From Volvox africanus (Eukaryota > Chlorophyta > Chlorophyceae > Chlamydomonadales > Volvocaceae), in contig BSDZ01000011.1 in assembly GCA_030268105.1 (NCBI GenBank), positions 3,559,001 to 3,623,000 of the forward strand: a stretch of DNA of 64,000 nt, in the 5' to 3' direction. Position 1 is the first letter of the stretch; each line of letters begins with the position of its first letter. This document shows positions 31,586-42,202 of the stretch, in pieces. The position numbers were made by a program, and so were the translations under genes. A model generated the notes under the pieces. The model saw nothing but the letters and a program-made list of their open reading frames with translations, was not told the DNA's origin and searched no databases.

Positions 31586-33290
31586 TTGGGTCTGCGTGGC
31601 ACGTAGGCGAGCTTCCTCCAATAAGGGCTTTATCTCCGGCGAGAAGTTACGCATTGGCTCCCATGAATTATGCTCACTAGAATAGCCAGTCCACTTGACC
31701 AGATATTCGTGCACTTTCCGCTTTCGTCGTTGTCGACCTATACGACAAACCCGATAATCCAATATTCACTCCACATCATACACTTTTTGCTTGCCTGCGA
31801 TCCAGGTCTCGGGACCGGGATCCATTACTGCAGGGGCATCGGTGTTGTTTGTAACGGACTCCGTGCCACGATAAGGACAAATGAGGGATACATGAAATGT
31901 GGGGTGGATATTCATGTCAGAGGGTAGGGATAGCTCCACAGCTACATTTCCTACCATGCGAACAACGGGATATGGACCAATCCAGCGAGGTAGCAATTTA
32001 CGGGAACCGTCGGCGAGTGAACGCAAGTTCTTAGTGCTCAATAATACCATTTGTCCCACCGAAAATGTTACGTCTCGTTTGGATTTATTATAATAGTCCG
32101 TCGTCCGTTGTTGTGCCGCGTCCAAGCATGCCTTCCCATCTGTCATGCGGGATAGGAACGACTTGGCAAAGGTTTTAGCCGCTGGGATATTTATCTCCAA
32201 CTCTCGCCACACGGGTAGCTCAGGATGGAATCCATAATTCAGAAAGAAAGGGCTTTGACCTGTAGAACGGTTAACAGCGTTGTTAAGCGTGAATTCTGCC
32301 AAAGTCAGAAATGTATCCCAAACAGAAGGTGTGCGTCCCGCGAAATTCCTCAACATGTCGCCCAGCGTGCGATTTGTGCGTTCAGTTTGCCCATCGGATT
32401 GTGAATGATATGCTGTGCTCAAATGAACGCGCATACCGACGAGTTCACATAGCGCTTCCCAAAACTTAGACGTGAATTGACCGCCACGATCGGATATCAC
32501 ATTTTTAGGAATGCCATGCAATCGGACCACATTATCGAAAAATAATCATGCTGTTTGCTCAGCGGTGCAAGACGAGGTGCAGGGAGCTAAGTGAACCATC
32601 TTGGTCAAGCGATCGACCATAACGAACACCAAGTCGTATCCCCCCTCAGTTTTGGGCAGCGCAACTACGAAGTCCATAGAAACACTTTCCCAAGGGGCAT
32701 CTGGTATAGGTAAAGGTTGTAACAAACCCTGGCCCTTACCGGATAGTGCTTTATTGCGCTGACATAAACTGCACCTTTGCACGAAGTTTTCCACATCCTT
32801 CACCACGCGCGGCCACCAGAACGAGCGTCGTACGAGCTCTGCCAGACGCGTACTTCCAGGATGTCCTGCTAACGGGTCCTCGTGGAACCGTGCAAGAATA
32901 TTGTAGCGCAAAGCGTCGTCGTTCGGTACGATGATTTGTGTGGTTGAACCATCTTTCTGTAGCCACAAATCCTTGCGCGTGTGCAGATGCTCCACATTAC
33001 TTGGTGAAGCAAACCATGGATCGGTCTGATATGCCATCTTGAGTCGTTGTGCAAGATCCGCTGCTATTGGCACCTCCTGACTGCGCGAACGAGTAACCGG
33101 TGCTGCCAAAATCGCAGCATGCAATGATGGATGTCGACTGAGAGCGTCAGCAATATTAATTCTGCCGGCAATATACTCCCACGTACAGTCAAAACGAGAT
33201 AGATATTCCATCCACCGGGCTTGTCATCAATTAAGCGTGGGGACACTCTGCAAGAATGTCAGCGGTTTGTGGTCAGTCTTAGTCATACCC
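31586..33290 (-). pseudogene. Pol of element E: RNase H end, integrase, chromodomain
   Basis: From 33290 downward: TDHKPLTF remnant, RNase H end (ADALSRH), integrase zinc module, core ([34 protein letters not shown]), GPY/F module and chromodomain to 31586. Stops at about 32547 and 31764 are CGA to TGA relative to element G. At 33290 the sequence jumps to the start of RT (LLAKGMI), removing about 300 residues including YLDD. Confidence 0.9.
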
Positions 33291-34260
33291 TTTGCGAGCA
33301 GATCCCCCATTTGCGGCTTCATCCGCTCAATTTTGGCAGTTTAACCTGTATATAGGTTGTGAAACGGGTTGTGCTCGAACACAGAGGGGATCATATAGTC
33401 AGCAGGTAACATAGGTGGGAGCCCCAGGATGACAAATGCATCAGTATAATTTGGCAATAAGGGGGCTGCGACCTCAGGATCTTTCACAAGAGACTGCGCG
33501 GTGGTAACAACCAATTGCACCCAAGGCCTCGCAAGCAATTCATGGATGTCTTCCCTTATCACTTGATAAGCTGCTCTTACATCCTTCAAGCTTGGGTTCT
33601 TTATTTCGGCGGACGAACGCTGCTAACGAAATTAACCACAGGCTCCGCACAGTTCCGCCCTCCTCTGGTGTGACATCTTAGTACGACAGACAAGGTACCT
33701 CAGGCGATAGGTTCCCTTTTGCACAATGGCCAATATTGCTGGATTCCATATCGATGCGCGCGCGGTACTGTCGTTATGTCGCGGCACCCAATGTCCATGT
33801 AGTGCTGTCTCCGAGAGACCTTGTTGCACTCATTGGGCCCTAACACACAGAGGGTCCTTCGTTGACTAAGGGTGATCCTGCCCACGATGGGATGCTTATC
33901 CTCATCAACGAGGATAACCTGAACACTTAGACGACTATGGGATCAACCCCATCATGCTTATCACTTATTTAAGATAAGGTCGTCAGTAACACCTGTAATA
34001 CATAGGTGTCCCAAAATTTCAGTCAACAAAATCGATTTCGTTGCCATCCAATAGAGACAAACGTGGCGTACATCCGCATCATACCTACGATCCATGCTAG
34101 TCAGCAGAGAAGGATCCGTTAGAGGCACGTAAGTATTAATCATCGAGTATATTTAGTCAAAGTAGCGAAGAGTTCCCTCATATCAACATTGCCGGATTCA
34201 ATCAAGATTTATCCAGACCAGAACGTAATTCAGTACTTCATGTCAACTAACATTTCTGTG
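33291..34260 (-). pseudogene. Degenerate RT start and protease region of element E
   Basis: Short matches to element G: the RT start and spacer (33341-33480), a protease-following block (33640-33900) and a decayed protease site where GASDDFIS reads GVTDDLIL (about 33985). Stops and shifts throughout. From about 34150 to 34260 no similarity is visible. Confidence 0.75.
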
Positions 34261-35538
34261 TTAACGTGGGTTGGGTGCCCTGACGATATCAACGGAAATC
34301 GTGTCAGGTGCCTCATCCGTTGAAGGTAGTCCTACAGCTAATAGGGGTAAAAGCAGACAGTTCCTTGTAAGGTGATTTGATGCGCACCGAAGGCAGACTC
34401 CCAATTGTCGTCGCTGCGCAAACTCCGTTTGCGTACATCCCCACTTGGTAAGCCATCGATTTTGTGTTCTTGACCGCTTCGATTCTGATGCAGCTCTGCG
34501 TGATTCGGCGGTGTTTTGTAGCACGCCCTTCCTCTTCCGCGTACTCCAAGTTATCTGCGAATCCCTTGGAATTAGTTCTTGGGTACCAGGAGTACGAACG
34601 TGGTTAGTCGGAGGGGTGTCACCACGGCGCATCGGAGCTGGAGGTAGTGGAATGCCAGTAGTCTCAGGTGCTGGATCAGTCTCGTTAGAGATATCTTGCG
34701 TCATGTCAACTGATAACGGTGCTAAGGATGTCAGGCATTCCTGTCCCGTTCCAAGGCGAGCTTCGGCGCCACAAACGATCTGAACCCATCGCGTATACGG
34801 TCTTGTCCCTTCCCGTGTCAGGTCCATAATACTCGCTCGGGCTAACTGAAGCGAAAGACCGCGTTGGAACCAATAAATGTAGTCTCCTTCTGAGAAGCCA
34901 ATCATGGGTGCTGTTACTGCTTCGAAACGCAACCGGTAGTCCTCCACGGACTCGTTAGGTCGCATCCGATAAGCGCCTGCGTGCAACTCTCGGTACATAG
35001 TAGCCACTTGCGACTGATTTCCGGGAGTGAAATGAGTAAGGAGCGCGTTAATTAATCCTTCGAACGTAAAATGCTCCTGTACAGTGGTCCAATGATCATA
35101 CCATTCTCTCGCGACACCACTTAGTGTAGCTCCGATGAAAAGACACTTCACTTCGTCGCGATCACCACCCTTTACCAACTTCAGATACTTTTTAGCGTCA
35201 CGGACATAAGAACGGGTGGCACTTGCGGTATTCTTAGGTTCGGCATCATAATGAATATGGAGTTGAGGTGTTGGGACTACGAAACCAGGAACCCCACCTT
35301 CATCCATAAGTTGCTGTAGCGATACCATCGCCGGGTTCTGTTCTGTCTCAGTGGGCCTCATAGGATCTGACGCCCCAGGAGGATTCTGAGCTGGATAAGG
35401 GAAGTTCGACTGGGGAGCATCTGATTGGGGATTATATAAGTTATCAACGTTCGGTGTGGTCTCCGGTTCTTCATAATGGACACTGATATTAGCCTGATCA
35501 CTTTCCTCCATAGTTGGTGGATACTGATCACACGACAT
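34261..35538 (-). CDS. Divergent Gag, element E (425 aa, intact)
   Basis: ATG at 35538 (MSCDQYPP); the frame also extends to an upstream TTG at 35547. The capsid region keeps the family pattern (YVRDAKKYLKLV, KCLFIGATLSGVAREWYDHW, YIYWFQRGL) but most of the sequence differs from A and D Gags. Zinc knuckle CLRCASNHLTRNC, again C-x2-C-x3-H-x4-C. It ends with TAA, not UAG, and no pol frame follows in phase. Its intact state contrasts with the decayed pol and suggests either recent capture or selection during mobilisation in trans. Confidence 0.88.
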   Translation of the reverse strand: MSCDQYPPTMEESDQANISVHYEEPETTPNVDNLYNPQSDAPQSNFPYPAQNPPGASDPMRPTETEQNPAMVSLQQLMDEGGVPGFVVPTPQLHIHYDAEPKNTASATRSYVRDAKKYLKLVKGGDRDEVKCLFIGATLSGVAREWYDHWTTVQEHFTFEGLINALLTHFTPGNQSQVATMYRELHAGAYRMRPNESVEDYRLRFEAVTAPMIGFSEGDYIYWFQRGLSLQLARASIMDLTREGTRPYTRWVQIVCGAEARLGTGQECLTSLAPLSVDMTQDISNETDPAPETTGIPLPPAPMRRGDTPPTNHVRTPGTQELIPRDSQITWSTRKRKGVLQNTAESRRAASESKRSRTQNRWLTKWGCTQTEFAQRRQLGVCLRCASNHLTRNCLLLPLLAVGLPSTDEAPDTISVDIVRAPNPR

Positions 35539-35974
35539 GTATTCCAATTAGCACCTTAAAAAGATAAAGAGATAAAGGTAGGACTCTACCTTTGTAATTT
35601 TTGCTCGTGTGCTGTCTGCGTTCGAGTAAACTCCGACGCGAGTAAAAATGTAGTCCACCAATACGTAGTCACCTTCAAATGAGTATATCCTTAATAGCTG
35701 GACCTGTCAAATGTCCGACTTATTGGGGAAGTGATTCCGAGTATGATGGCAAAGAAATTTCTTCCGTAGGCTTAAGACCTTTCCGGGTGGCGAAAATACA
35801 ATTAGTATTAACAGACGGAGGCTATACCAAAAGTTATGGGAGAGGATAATACAGTACCGACTTTCCGACGAAGTTATCTCGTGATGCTCCTCGCCGCCGT
35901 TTGCTCGTGCAAGAATCTACTCCCCAATAGCGACGATGAGACAGCCGTGAGTCGAACCGTGTCGCTACCAAATT
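35539..35974 (-). other. 5' untranslated region and primer site of element E
   Basis: Between gag and the 5' LTR. The primer-binding site TGGTAGCGACACGG adjoins the LTR. The spliced leader ORF found in A, G and H is not recognisable here; only a weak GGAGTAGATTCTTGC resembles the bases upstream of its ATG. Confidence 0.7.
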
Positions 35975-36788
35975 TGTTGTATCCTTCCTTCTTCGATCAT
36001 GCACTGAATCTGCACGTCTGAATGTTAGCTACACGTGCATGGTACTTACGAACAGCAAGGCAATTCAATGCGAGCAAAGTGACAGCGGAAGACTCAAGGA
36101 TAAGGAAAGATCCAACTTACAATAGTCTTCGTTTACAAATCGGTAGATGGCCGTCCGACCCCGCGGGCAATGTTCATCACTCGGCTGCAGATGGGATGCT
36201 AGAATAGCTCAGGCCGAATATAAATGAGTATATCGTATGTATGCAAATTAGATAGAGTTAAGTACACAAGTACTTAGTCCAAAGTAGCGCGAGCCGACTT
36301 TGGTCTCTAGGCGGCCGTCCTTGCACCTATCACGTTGCGATACCGATGCGCAGTACAGGTCTCACTGGATTCCGATCTCAAGTGTGAGTACCTTTGTAGC
36401 ACTGTTCTAAATACCGTGTCATCCATGATATTATTGAATGCAACACATGCAATATGCGAAGGTCCAAATATCGATATTCGGTTGCCGACCCAACCATCGC
36501 GATCGTCGCCTTCTCACATACACGTATGGTTTATGACGTAAATGAGGTAATAATATTTAAAGTATTATTACGTGATATAAAATGCCAATGGATAGATCAC
36601 GCATTAATTATCAGCCTCGAGTCAAACATGTTGACCGACAGCGTGATGTCGTAGATGATAATGTGACATGCCTGATTAGCTAGATATACTTGAGTATATC
36701 ATGCTAATATGATTGTATTATGCTTCATAACGCTCAGATGTATTGCGGCCTATTTCGGTGCAAGCGGTGATCAAACCGGCGTACAACA
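35975..36788 (-). repeat. 5' LTR of element E (family D)
   Basis: 814 bp, TGTTGTATCC...GGCGTACAACA on the plus strand, followed by the right duplication GAACC. Confidence 0.93.
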
Positions 36789-36874
36789 GAACCATACCCT
36801 TTGCGAGCAGATCCCTTACTTGCCGCTTCACCTCATCCAATTTCGATGAGCTTAACCTGTGCATAGGTCATGAA
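36789..36874 (-). pseudogene. Fragment F, middle part (start of RT)
   Basis: Continues the RT N-terminus interrupted by element E (LLAKGM, complement of CCCTTTGCGAGCAGATCC). It is cut again by a solo LTR; ATGAA at 36870-36874 is its left duplication. Confidence 0.85.
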
Positions 36875-37689
36875 TGTTGTATCCTTCCTTCTTCGATCAT
36901 GCACTGAATCTGCACCTCTGAGTGTTAGCTACACGTGCATGGTGCTTACGAACAGCAAGACACGTCAGTGCAAGCAAAGTGACAGCGGAAGACTCAAGGA
37001 TAAGGAAAGATCCAACTTAAAATAGTCTTCGTTTACAAATTGGTAGATGGCCGTCCGACCCCGCGGGCAATATTCATCACTCGGCTGCAGATGGGATGCT
37101 AGAATAGCTCAGGCCGAATATAAATGAGTATATCGTATGTATGCGAATTAGATAGAGTTAAGTACACGAGTACTTAATCCAAAATAGCGTCGAGCCGACT
37201 TCGGTCTCTAGGCGGTCGTCCTCGCACCTATCACGTCGCGATACCGATGTGCAGTACAGGTCTCACTGGATTCCGATCTCAAGTGTGAGTACCTTCGTAG
37301 CACTGTTCTGAATATCGCATAATCCGTGATATTAATGGATGCAACGCATGCAATATGCGAAGGTCCAAATATCGATATTCGGTTGCCGACCCAACCATCG
37401 CGATCGTCGCGTTCTTGCATACACGTATGGTTTATGACACGGATAAGGTAATAATATTTAAAGTATTAATACGTGATATAAAATGCCAATGGATAGATCA
37501 CGCATTAATTATCAGCCTCGAGTCAAACATGTTGACCGACAGCGCGAGGTCGTAGATGATAATGCAACTTGCCTGATTAGCTAGATATACTCGATTATAT
37601 CATGCTAATATGATTGTATCATGCTTCATAACGCTCGAATGTATTGCGGTCTACTTCGGTGCAAACGGTGATCGAACCGGCGTACAACA
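36875..37689 (-). repeat. Solo family D LTR
   Basis: 815 bp, TGTTGTATCC...GCGTACAACA. It is bounded by the perfect duplication ATGAA (36870-36874, 37690-37694) with no internal region: the product of recombination between the two LTRs of a full insertion. Confidence 0.95.
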
Positions 37690-37785
37690 ATGAAACGGGT
37701 TGTGCTCGGGCACAAGAGGGATCGTAAGGCAACAGGTTACATAGGTGGGAGCCCCAGGATGACAAATGCATCGGTATAGTTTGGT
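37690..37785 (-). pseudogene. Fragment F, right end
   Basis: Spacer sequence upstream of RT, shared with 16468-16560 and 33360-33460. It ends near 37785, where similarity to the retroelements stops and unique sequence begins. Confidence 0.8.
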
Positions 37786-38467
37786 CCTACTAAAGTATTG
37801 ACAATGGATGCGGGTTTACCAACCCACCTTGCCAATAATGAACGCACCGTAAAAAGAAAAACCTAGGAAAAAGCGAAGCTAGCTGCTCATGAAGGAAGTA
37901 TACATACGGGGAATACGGGGACAACCAAAACACACACGAATGTTTTAGCATCAAGCTAACTATCCCGCTGTATGTCGTTGAATCAAAGGAGTACGAATGA
38001 AGCGCTCAAAATGAAAGAGGGCAGGCATGCGATTGCCACGTCATGAGGCCCTACTCAAACCGCTTCATCTCGATCATCTGCAGAATTATCTGCTGTTCAC
38101 CTGCTGCCGGAAGTCCCACTCAGCCTGCCCCCAATACAGAGCAGCGCAGGTGGCATACGAAACGTCCTGGCAGCAGAAGGCCGCCATCCATAAACGAATT
38201 AGCACCCAAAACCTGGGCTAGAGGTGCGGTTGGCATCTCATATCGATCTACCACGAATCCATCATACGGAAATCAGAAAATTACCGGCTGCTGCACAGCA
38301 AAAGCCATACTTGTGTGCCACCTACCCATCCCCCCTCGCTCGAGTCTCTCTTGACATATCTTTTTAATCACCTTGTCCCACGCCTCAGTCCTGATCATGG
38401 AGCCCATCCAGAACCCCCTGCCCCCCAAACACGCTGAATTGTCGCGCACTCAGCAAGTATGTAGTGC
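37786..38467. other. Intergenic sequence right of the retroelement nest
   Basis: About 680 bp with no supported coding region or repeat. Open frames here (for example 38043-38354) lack protein character. Confidence 0.5.
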
Positions 38468-38797
38468 TCATCTGCCAGACGTGGGTCTGCTGCAGGCAGC
38501 CGTGCCCGTCCGTCCTGCAGCCTGCGACTCATGACGCCAAAGAGCATCCTTCAGCTCCTCGCACCTTCTCGACCAAGACTCATTCACTTCGCGCAGCTCC
38601 ACCTTCAGGCAGCGGATCTCCTCGCGGTGATCCACTCTAGCCAAGGAGTGCTCCCGGGCGATGGTGACCTTGGCCTCCACTAGTTGCGCCCGCAGCTCCA
38701 CATTCTCGGCAGTCGCCTCGGCCCTTATGGACCACGCCGACGCCTTCCCCTCCCACACCTCCGACAGCTGAAGCTTCAAGCGCGCCACCATTCTCAT
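38468..38797 (-). CDS. Small coiled-coil protein or 3' exon (109 aa)
   Basis: ATG at 38797 (MRMVARLKLQL) to stop at 38468. The sequence is rich in charged and leucine residues with heptad-like spacing (EIRCLKVELREVNESW) over about residues 1-85, then a short Arg/Ser tail. The frame stays open upstream to about 38820, where CTCAG could be a splice acceptor. It may therefore be the last exon of a longer gene whose 5' exons I cannot find. No family is recognised. It is separate from the coiled-coil gene at 39774, which has its own stop. Confidence 0.45.
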   Translation of the reverse strand: MRMVARLKLQLSEVWEGKASAWSIRAEATAENVELRAQLVEAKVTIAREHSLARVDHREEIRCLKVELREVNESWSRRCEELKDALWRHESQAAGRTGTAACSRPTSGR

Positions 38798-39773
38798 GGC
38801 GCCATCATAATCCGCTTGGTATATGGCTGAGTATCATGGGGGTTTTGGATTGTCTCATGGTCTTCAAGGCTTTCTTGGGTGTGGAACCCGTGAAACCCGT
38901 GAACGCGGGCTGCCCAGAGGTCTTACACTTGGGGATGTTCAGGCCGGCCGGGAGGGATGTGAGCGCAACAATGAGCTACAGGCACGTGAAGGCAGGTTGT
39001 CGAAAACGTGTCAAGCCTTTAAGTGTTAACACGTTTAAAACGGCAAGCCGTGTGGCTGGCTGTGATACAGCACCTTGCTTGATATTCTGAGCTCTGGCTT
39101 TGTTCGGATTTGACGGATTTAAGCTCCGGCACAAATATTGCGCCTGAGATTGTACCTCGCCATTAGCACACGATATTAAATAATAAAGCCCCCGCCACAC
39201 AGAGACACGGCCATGCACGTTGAGTGCTCTCTCGCGCCCGCGTGTGTGTGTTTGTGCATGAGAGAGAATGAGAGAGATGCTGGATATCACAACTGCGCAT
39301 CATGTCTGTCGGTGAGTGGTTGGTAGCGGTTTCAAGTCCCCAAAAGTAACCACCAGCACAGCTACGGTAGCGCTAGTTTGCACACCCGCCGCATCCGGAG
39401 CGTTTTTCAGAAGAAGATTGCCACAAACCGCCAATCGCTGCAGGCACATAATCATACACCTATTCATACACGCTGCCATGCATCCTGCCCCTGACTTCGT
39501 TCGTTCGTATGTAAAGAAACCAAGAATGGATCTGGCGCGTGCCAAACCCGCCCCGCGATCAAATGCTCGGCACAAGGCCCAAATCACTGCTACGAGGGCC
39601 GTCTGTTCGTCACATTTTTTATTCATTAGCTGCCATCAGTTTTCTGGATTGCCCGACTGCGCTATTACGCACGCACCCCTCGCCGCCCCCGCTCCCACGA
39701 GGTCATGGATGCGACAGGGAGGCATCCATAATCCAAAGCAGCCGCTGTCGCCAGTCAAACGCCATCCACTCTT
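38798..39773. other. Intergenic / probable 3' UTR of the 39774 gene
   Basis: No supported gene. It contains short GT- and GAGA-rich stretches near 39220-39280. The right part probably holds the untranslated 3' end of the neighbouring minus-strand gene. Confidence 0.5.
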
Positions 39774-41545
39774 TCAGATGTCGCCTCCCGCAGCGAGGGA
39801 CTGCAGCAGCTTTGCCAGCTGCGACTGCTTGCTGGTCTTGCCCTTGACTGCCTCCACCTTCTTCGTAGCTTCTGCCAACGCCGTCTCATTCTCCTGCAGG
39901 GCGGCACAGCAGCGAGGCCAACAGATATCAATCCGAACCCAATCTAAAACACATTCTGACATTGCGCCATTCAAGCAAGGGTCGCCATTGTGGAACATGG
40001 GGACGCGTTGACCGTGAGGGGGCGGGGAAGGGTTTACACGCTCATACATTCCAAAACGCGCACTCATGGTCCGTTCGGGTTTGCTTATGTGCCCTGATGC
40101 GAACCAGGATCACGATGCCAAGTGGGCACGGTAAGAAGCCACTGCTGTATGGGCCATAGGGATTGGGCGGGCCCCTCCCAACCTCCAAGACCCGGTAGGC
40201 ACGAGGCAGGAGGTGGCAGTTAAGATGACATTCTGCCGCGCCCCTACACGCATATGACTGTACTCACACACCAAAAGCGAGCATCTACCTGCACACCATG
40301 CACACATGAATCGCCAAACAAACAAAACGCACACACACATATAGCTGACCGTGCCCCATCAGGTCATCCGCTGTCCCTTCATTCTCCAACTCACGCCTTA
40401 TCTACCACACCTGTGCGAGTGCCGTGACGCGCCGCTTGACGCCCTGTTTGCGCTGTTCAACTTCCATCTTAATCTGCAAGGTCGTGTTTTCCAGCTTCGC
40501 ATGCTCCTCACCGTACTGCTCCCACAATGCCGCCATCTCCTGCGGCGCCGCGTGGGCATTACGTAATACAGTAAGTGATACACATGTATCAGTATGTCAC
40601 AGTTAAACAGCACAGCGTATCACCGTTGTATTCGAAATACGCACTGCTGTTGCATATCTATTGAGCGAGGAACAAGAGGCACACGCGCACACGCGGGCTG
40701 TGCTGCCGCACCTGCTGGTACTTGTGCGTCAGTGTCTCCATCTGTGCCACCTTTTCCTCCAACCGCTGCGTGGTCTTGGTAAAGGTGCCTTTGGCAGCCG
40801 CGCTGCCATCCTTGGCCTCCTGTCATGGCCAGCAGCGAACAGCAGGGGGCGAGGAGGAGGTGAAAAAGTGGGTCGAGAAGGTGAAGACGAGGTAGTAGAG
40901 AGGGACATTCTACCGGTTTTCATTCAGCTGACTCAAAACACGGGCACACACGCAGGTGCCATGGAGTGGTTGCTTACTTGCCAGGCATGCCGCCGGTTGG
41001 TTACTTAGGACTTTGGATGTAACACTTCTATAACATTGGTTAGAACTACTGCTGAGACGAGGGGAACATGGAAAAGCATTGAATCGAACAAAGCTGAGTT
41101 AGTTGGCGCTGATCTGCGTCAGATATTGGGTACGGTGTGCGCCTTAACGGGCGCCAAAATAGTGTAATGCAAACCATAAAAGTTGTTCCTTCCCGAACCC
41201 AAAGTGGCGTTTGAAGTCTCGTAGGATAAAAGCCGTGAGCCGATGATGTGTGAAGGGATTAAGTTGAATGAAACATACCTTGGCAATCGCGGCTTCCAAA
41301 GTGGCGAACCGTTTCTCCGCCGCGGCCTTGAACTCTTCCAGCACCTGGGCCTGTTGCTTAGCGACTGCAACCCGTTTCTTCTCCATGGTTTGCTTCAGCA
41401 CCTGTTGCAACATCAACATTTCGGTTTCGTCGTCGAGGCCTGCCTCATCGCCGAAGTCGCCAAGCCCGCCCTCGTCCGCTGCCGAAGCTTTGGGAACTTT
41501 CAGCATACTTGGAAGCGAGAGAGGATGACTATCTTGGCCGTGCAT
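39774..41545 (-). CDS. Coiled-coil protein, 4 exons, 207 aa
   Basis: Exons: 41545-41279, 40819-40712, 40539-40411, 39893-39774, all joined in phase 0 with GT...CAG introns. An acidic, Asp/Glu/Gly-rich N-terminus (about residues 20-40) is followed by near-continuous coiled coil to residue 200. Visible segments include LQQVLKQTMEKKRVAVAKQQ, QRLEEKVAQMETLTHKYQQ, ENTTLQIKMEVEQRK and LAKLLQSL. ATG 41545 was chosen as the first ATG in the open frame; the frame continues upstream to about 41640, where a further exon could join. No family is certain. The size and acidic-then-coiled layout recall short meiotic-axis proteins (SYCP3/Cor1, plant ASY4), but this rests on shape only. A ciliary coiled-coil protein is equally possible. 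Confidence 0.75.
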
Positions 41546-42202
41546 TTCCGTCGCGCTTGGGGAGAAGGTGGCAATAGGAAAATCGGGACCCGTCAACGTC
41601 TCTGGGTCTTCTCCTCTTTGCGTCCCCCTGCGAAGCAAACGCGCTGACGAAGTGCTCTTTGAGGTTGCGGGTGCTATAAGTCAGCGATGCGACTGAGAAA
41701 CTCAAAAACTGGCGAGCTGCAGACCCGTCAATTTTATGGTATGCACCTGCTGTGCATGCGATACTCACACCCAACCACGTGCTCGTTTGCTAATCGTTCG
41801 GGCTCCCGTGCGACGCACAAACCCACAGCAACAATACCTATCACAATTTCTGAAACACCAACTTGAGTTTGGGTTCTAGTCTAAGCAGGGAGGATGCATG
41901 TTTTCCCTGCATGCACCGAATTAAATTTTGACTGGATCCGTCGTACGACCTGGCACCGTCATCCCTTGGCCATGGAACGAAATATCCATCTCCGTCTCTA
42001 GTATTGCCTGCAGTTAGTTCGAAGAACGGTGTTTATGACTTTCTTCAACAAGCATCGCCAACAATATAATAGTAAGCCAATACATAACAAGGGGCCTCTG
42101 CTGCAAGAGCTTCAATTCCGAGTAAACCCGCCAACGAAGCGGCCTTTGCGAGGAAACGGCACCAGATCTTTCCAGTGAAAGGAATTTAACAATTCAAAGA
42201 GA
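41546..42202. other. Divergent intergenic region
   Basis: Lies between the coiled-coil gene (minus) and the BAR gene (plus) and presumably contains both promoters. No TATA box or known motif identified with confidence. Confidence 0.5.

Larger units (their letters stand above)
30710..36788 (-). mobile_element. LTR element E: D-type LTRs, unrelated intact gag, RT deleted
   Basis: Minus-strand element with LTRs of equal length (30710-31523 and 35975-36788, 814 bp each) and perfect 5-bp duplication GAACC (30705-30709, 36789-36793). Internal order from the 5' side: primer site, leader of its own type, gag 35538-34261, degenerate protease region, truncated RT/RNase H junction at about 33290, integrase, chromodomain. 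About 900 bp of RT is missing, so it must have been mobilised by another element or was deleted after insertion. Confidence 0.92.

Noticed and set aside
36875..37689. Second full element next to E
   Set aside because: No internal sequence lies between the ATGAA duplications, so it is a solo LTR.
1..37785. CRISPR array or prokaryotic mobile island
   Set aside because: The repeats are LTRs of 800 bp with target duplications. The surrounding genes have spliceosomal introns.
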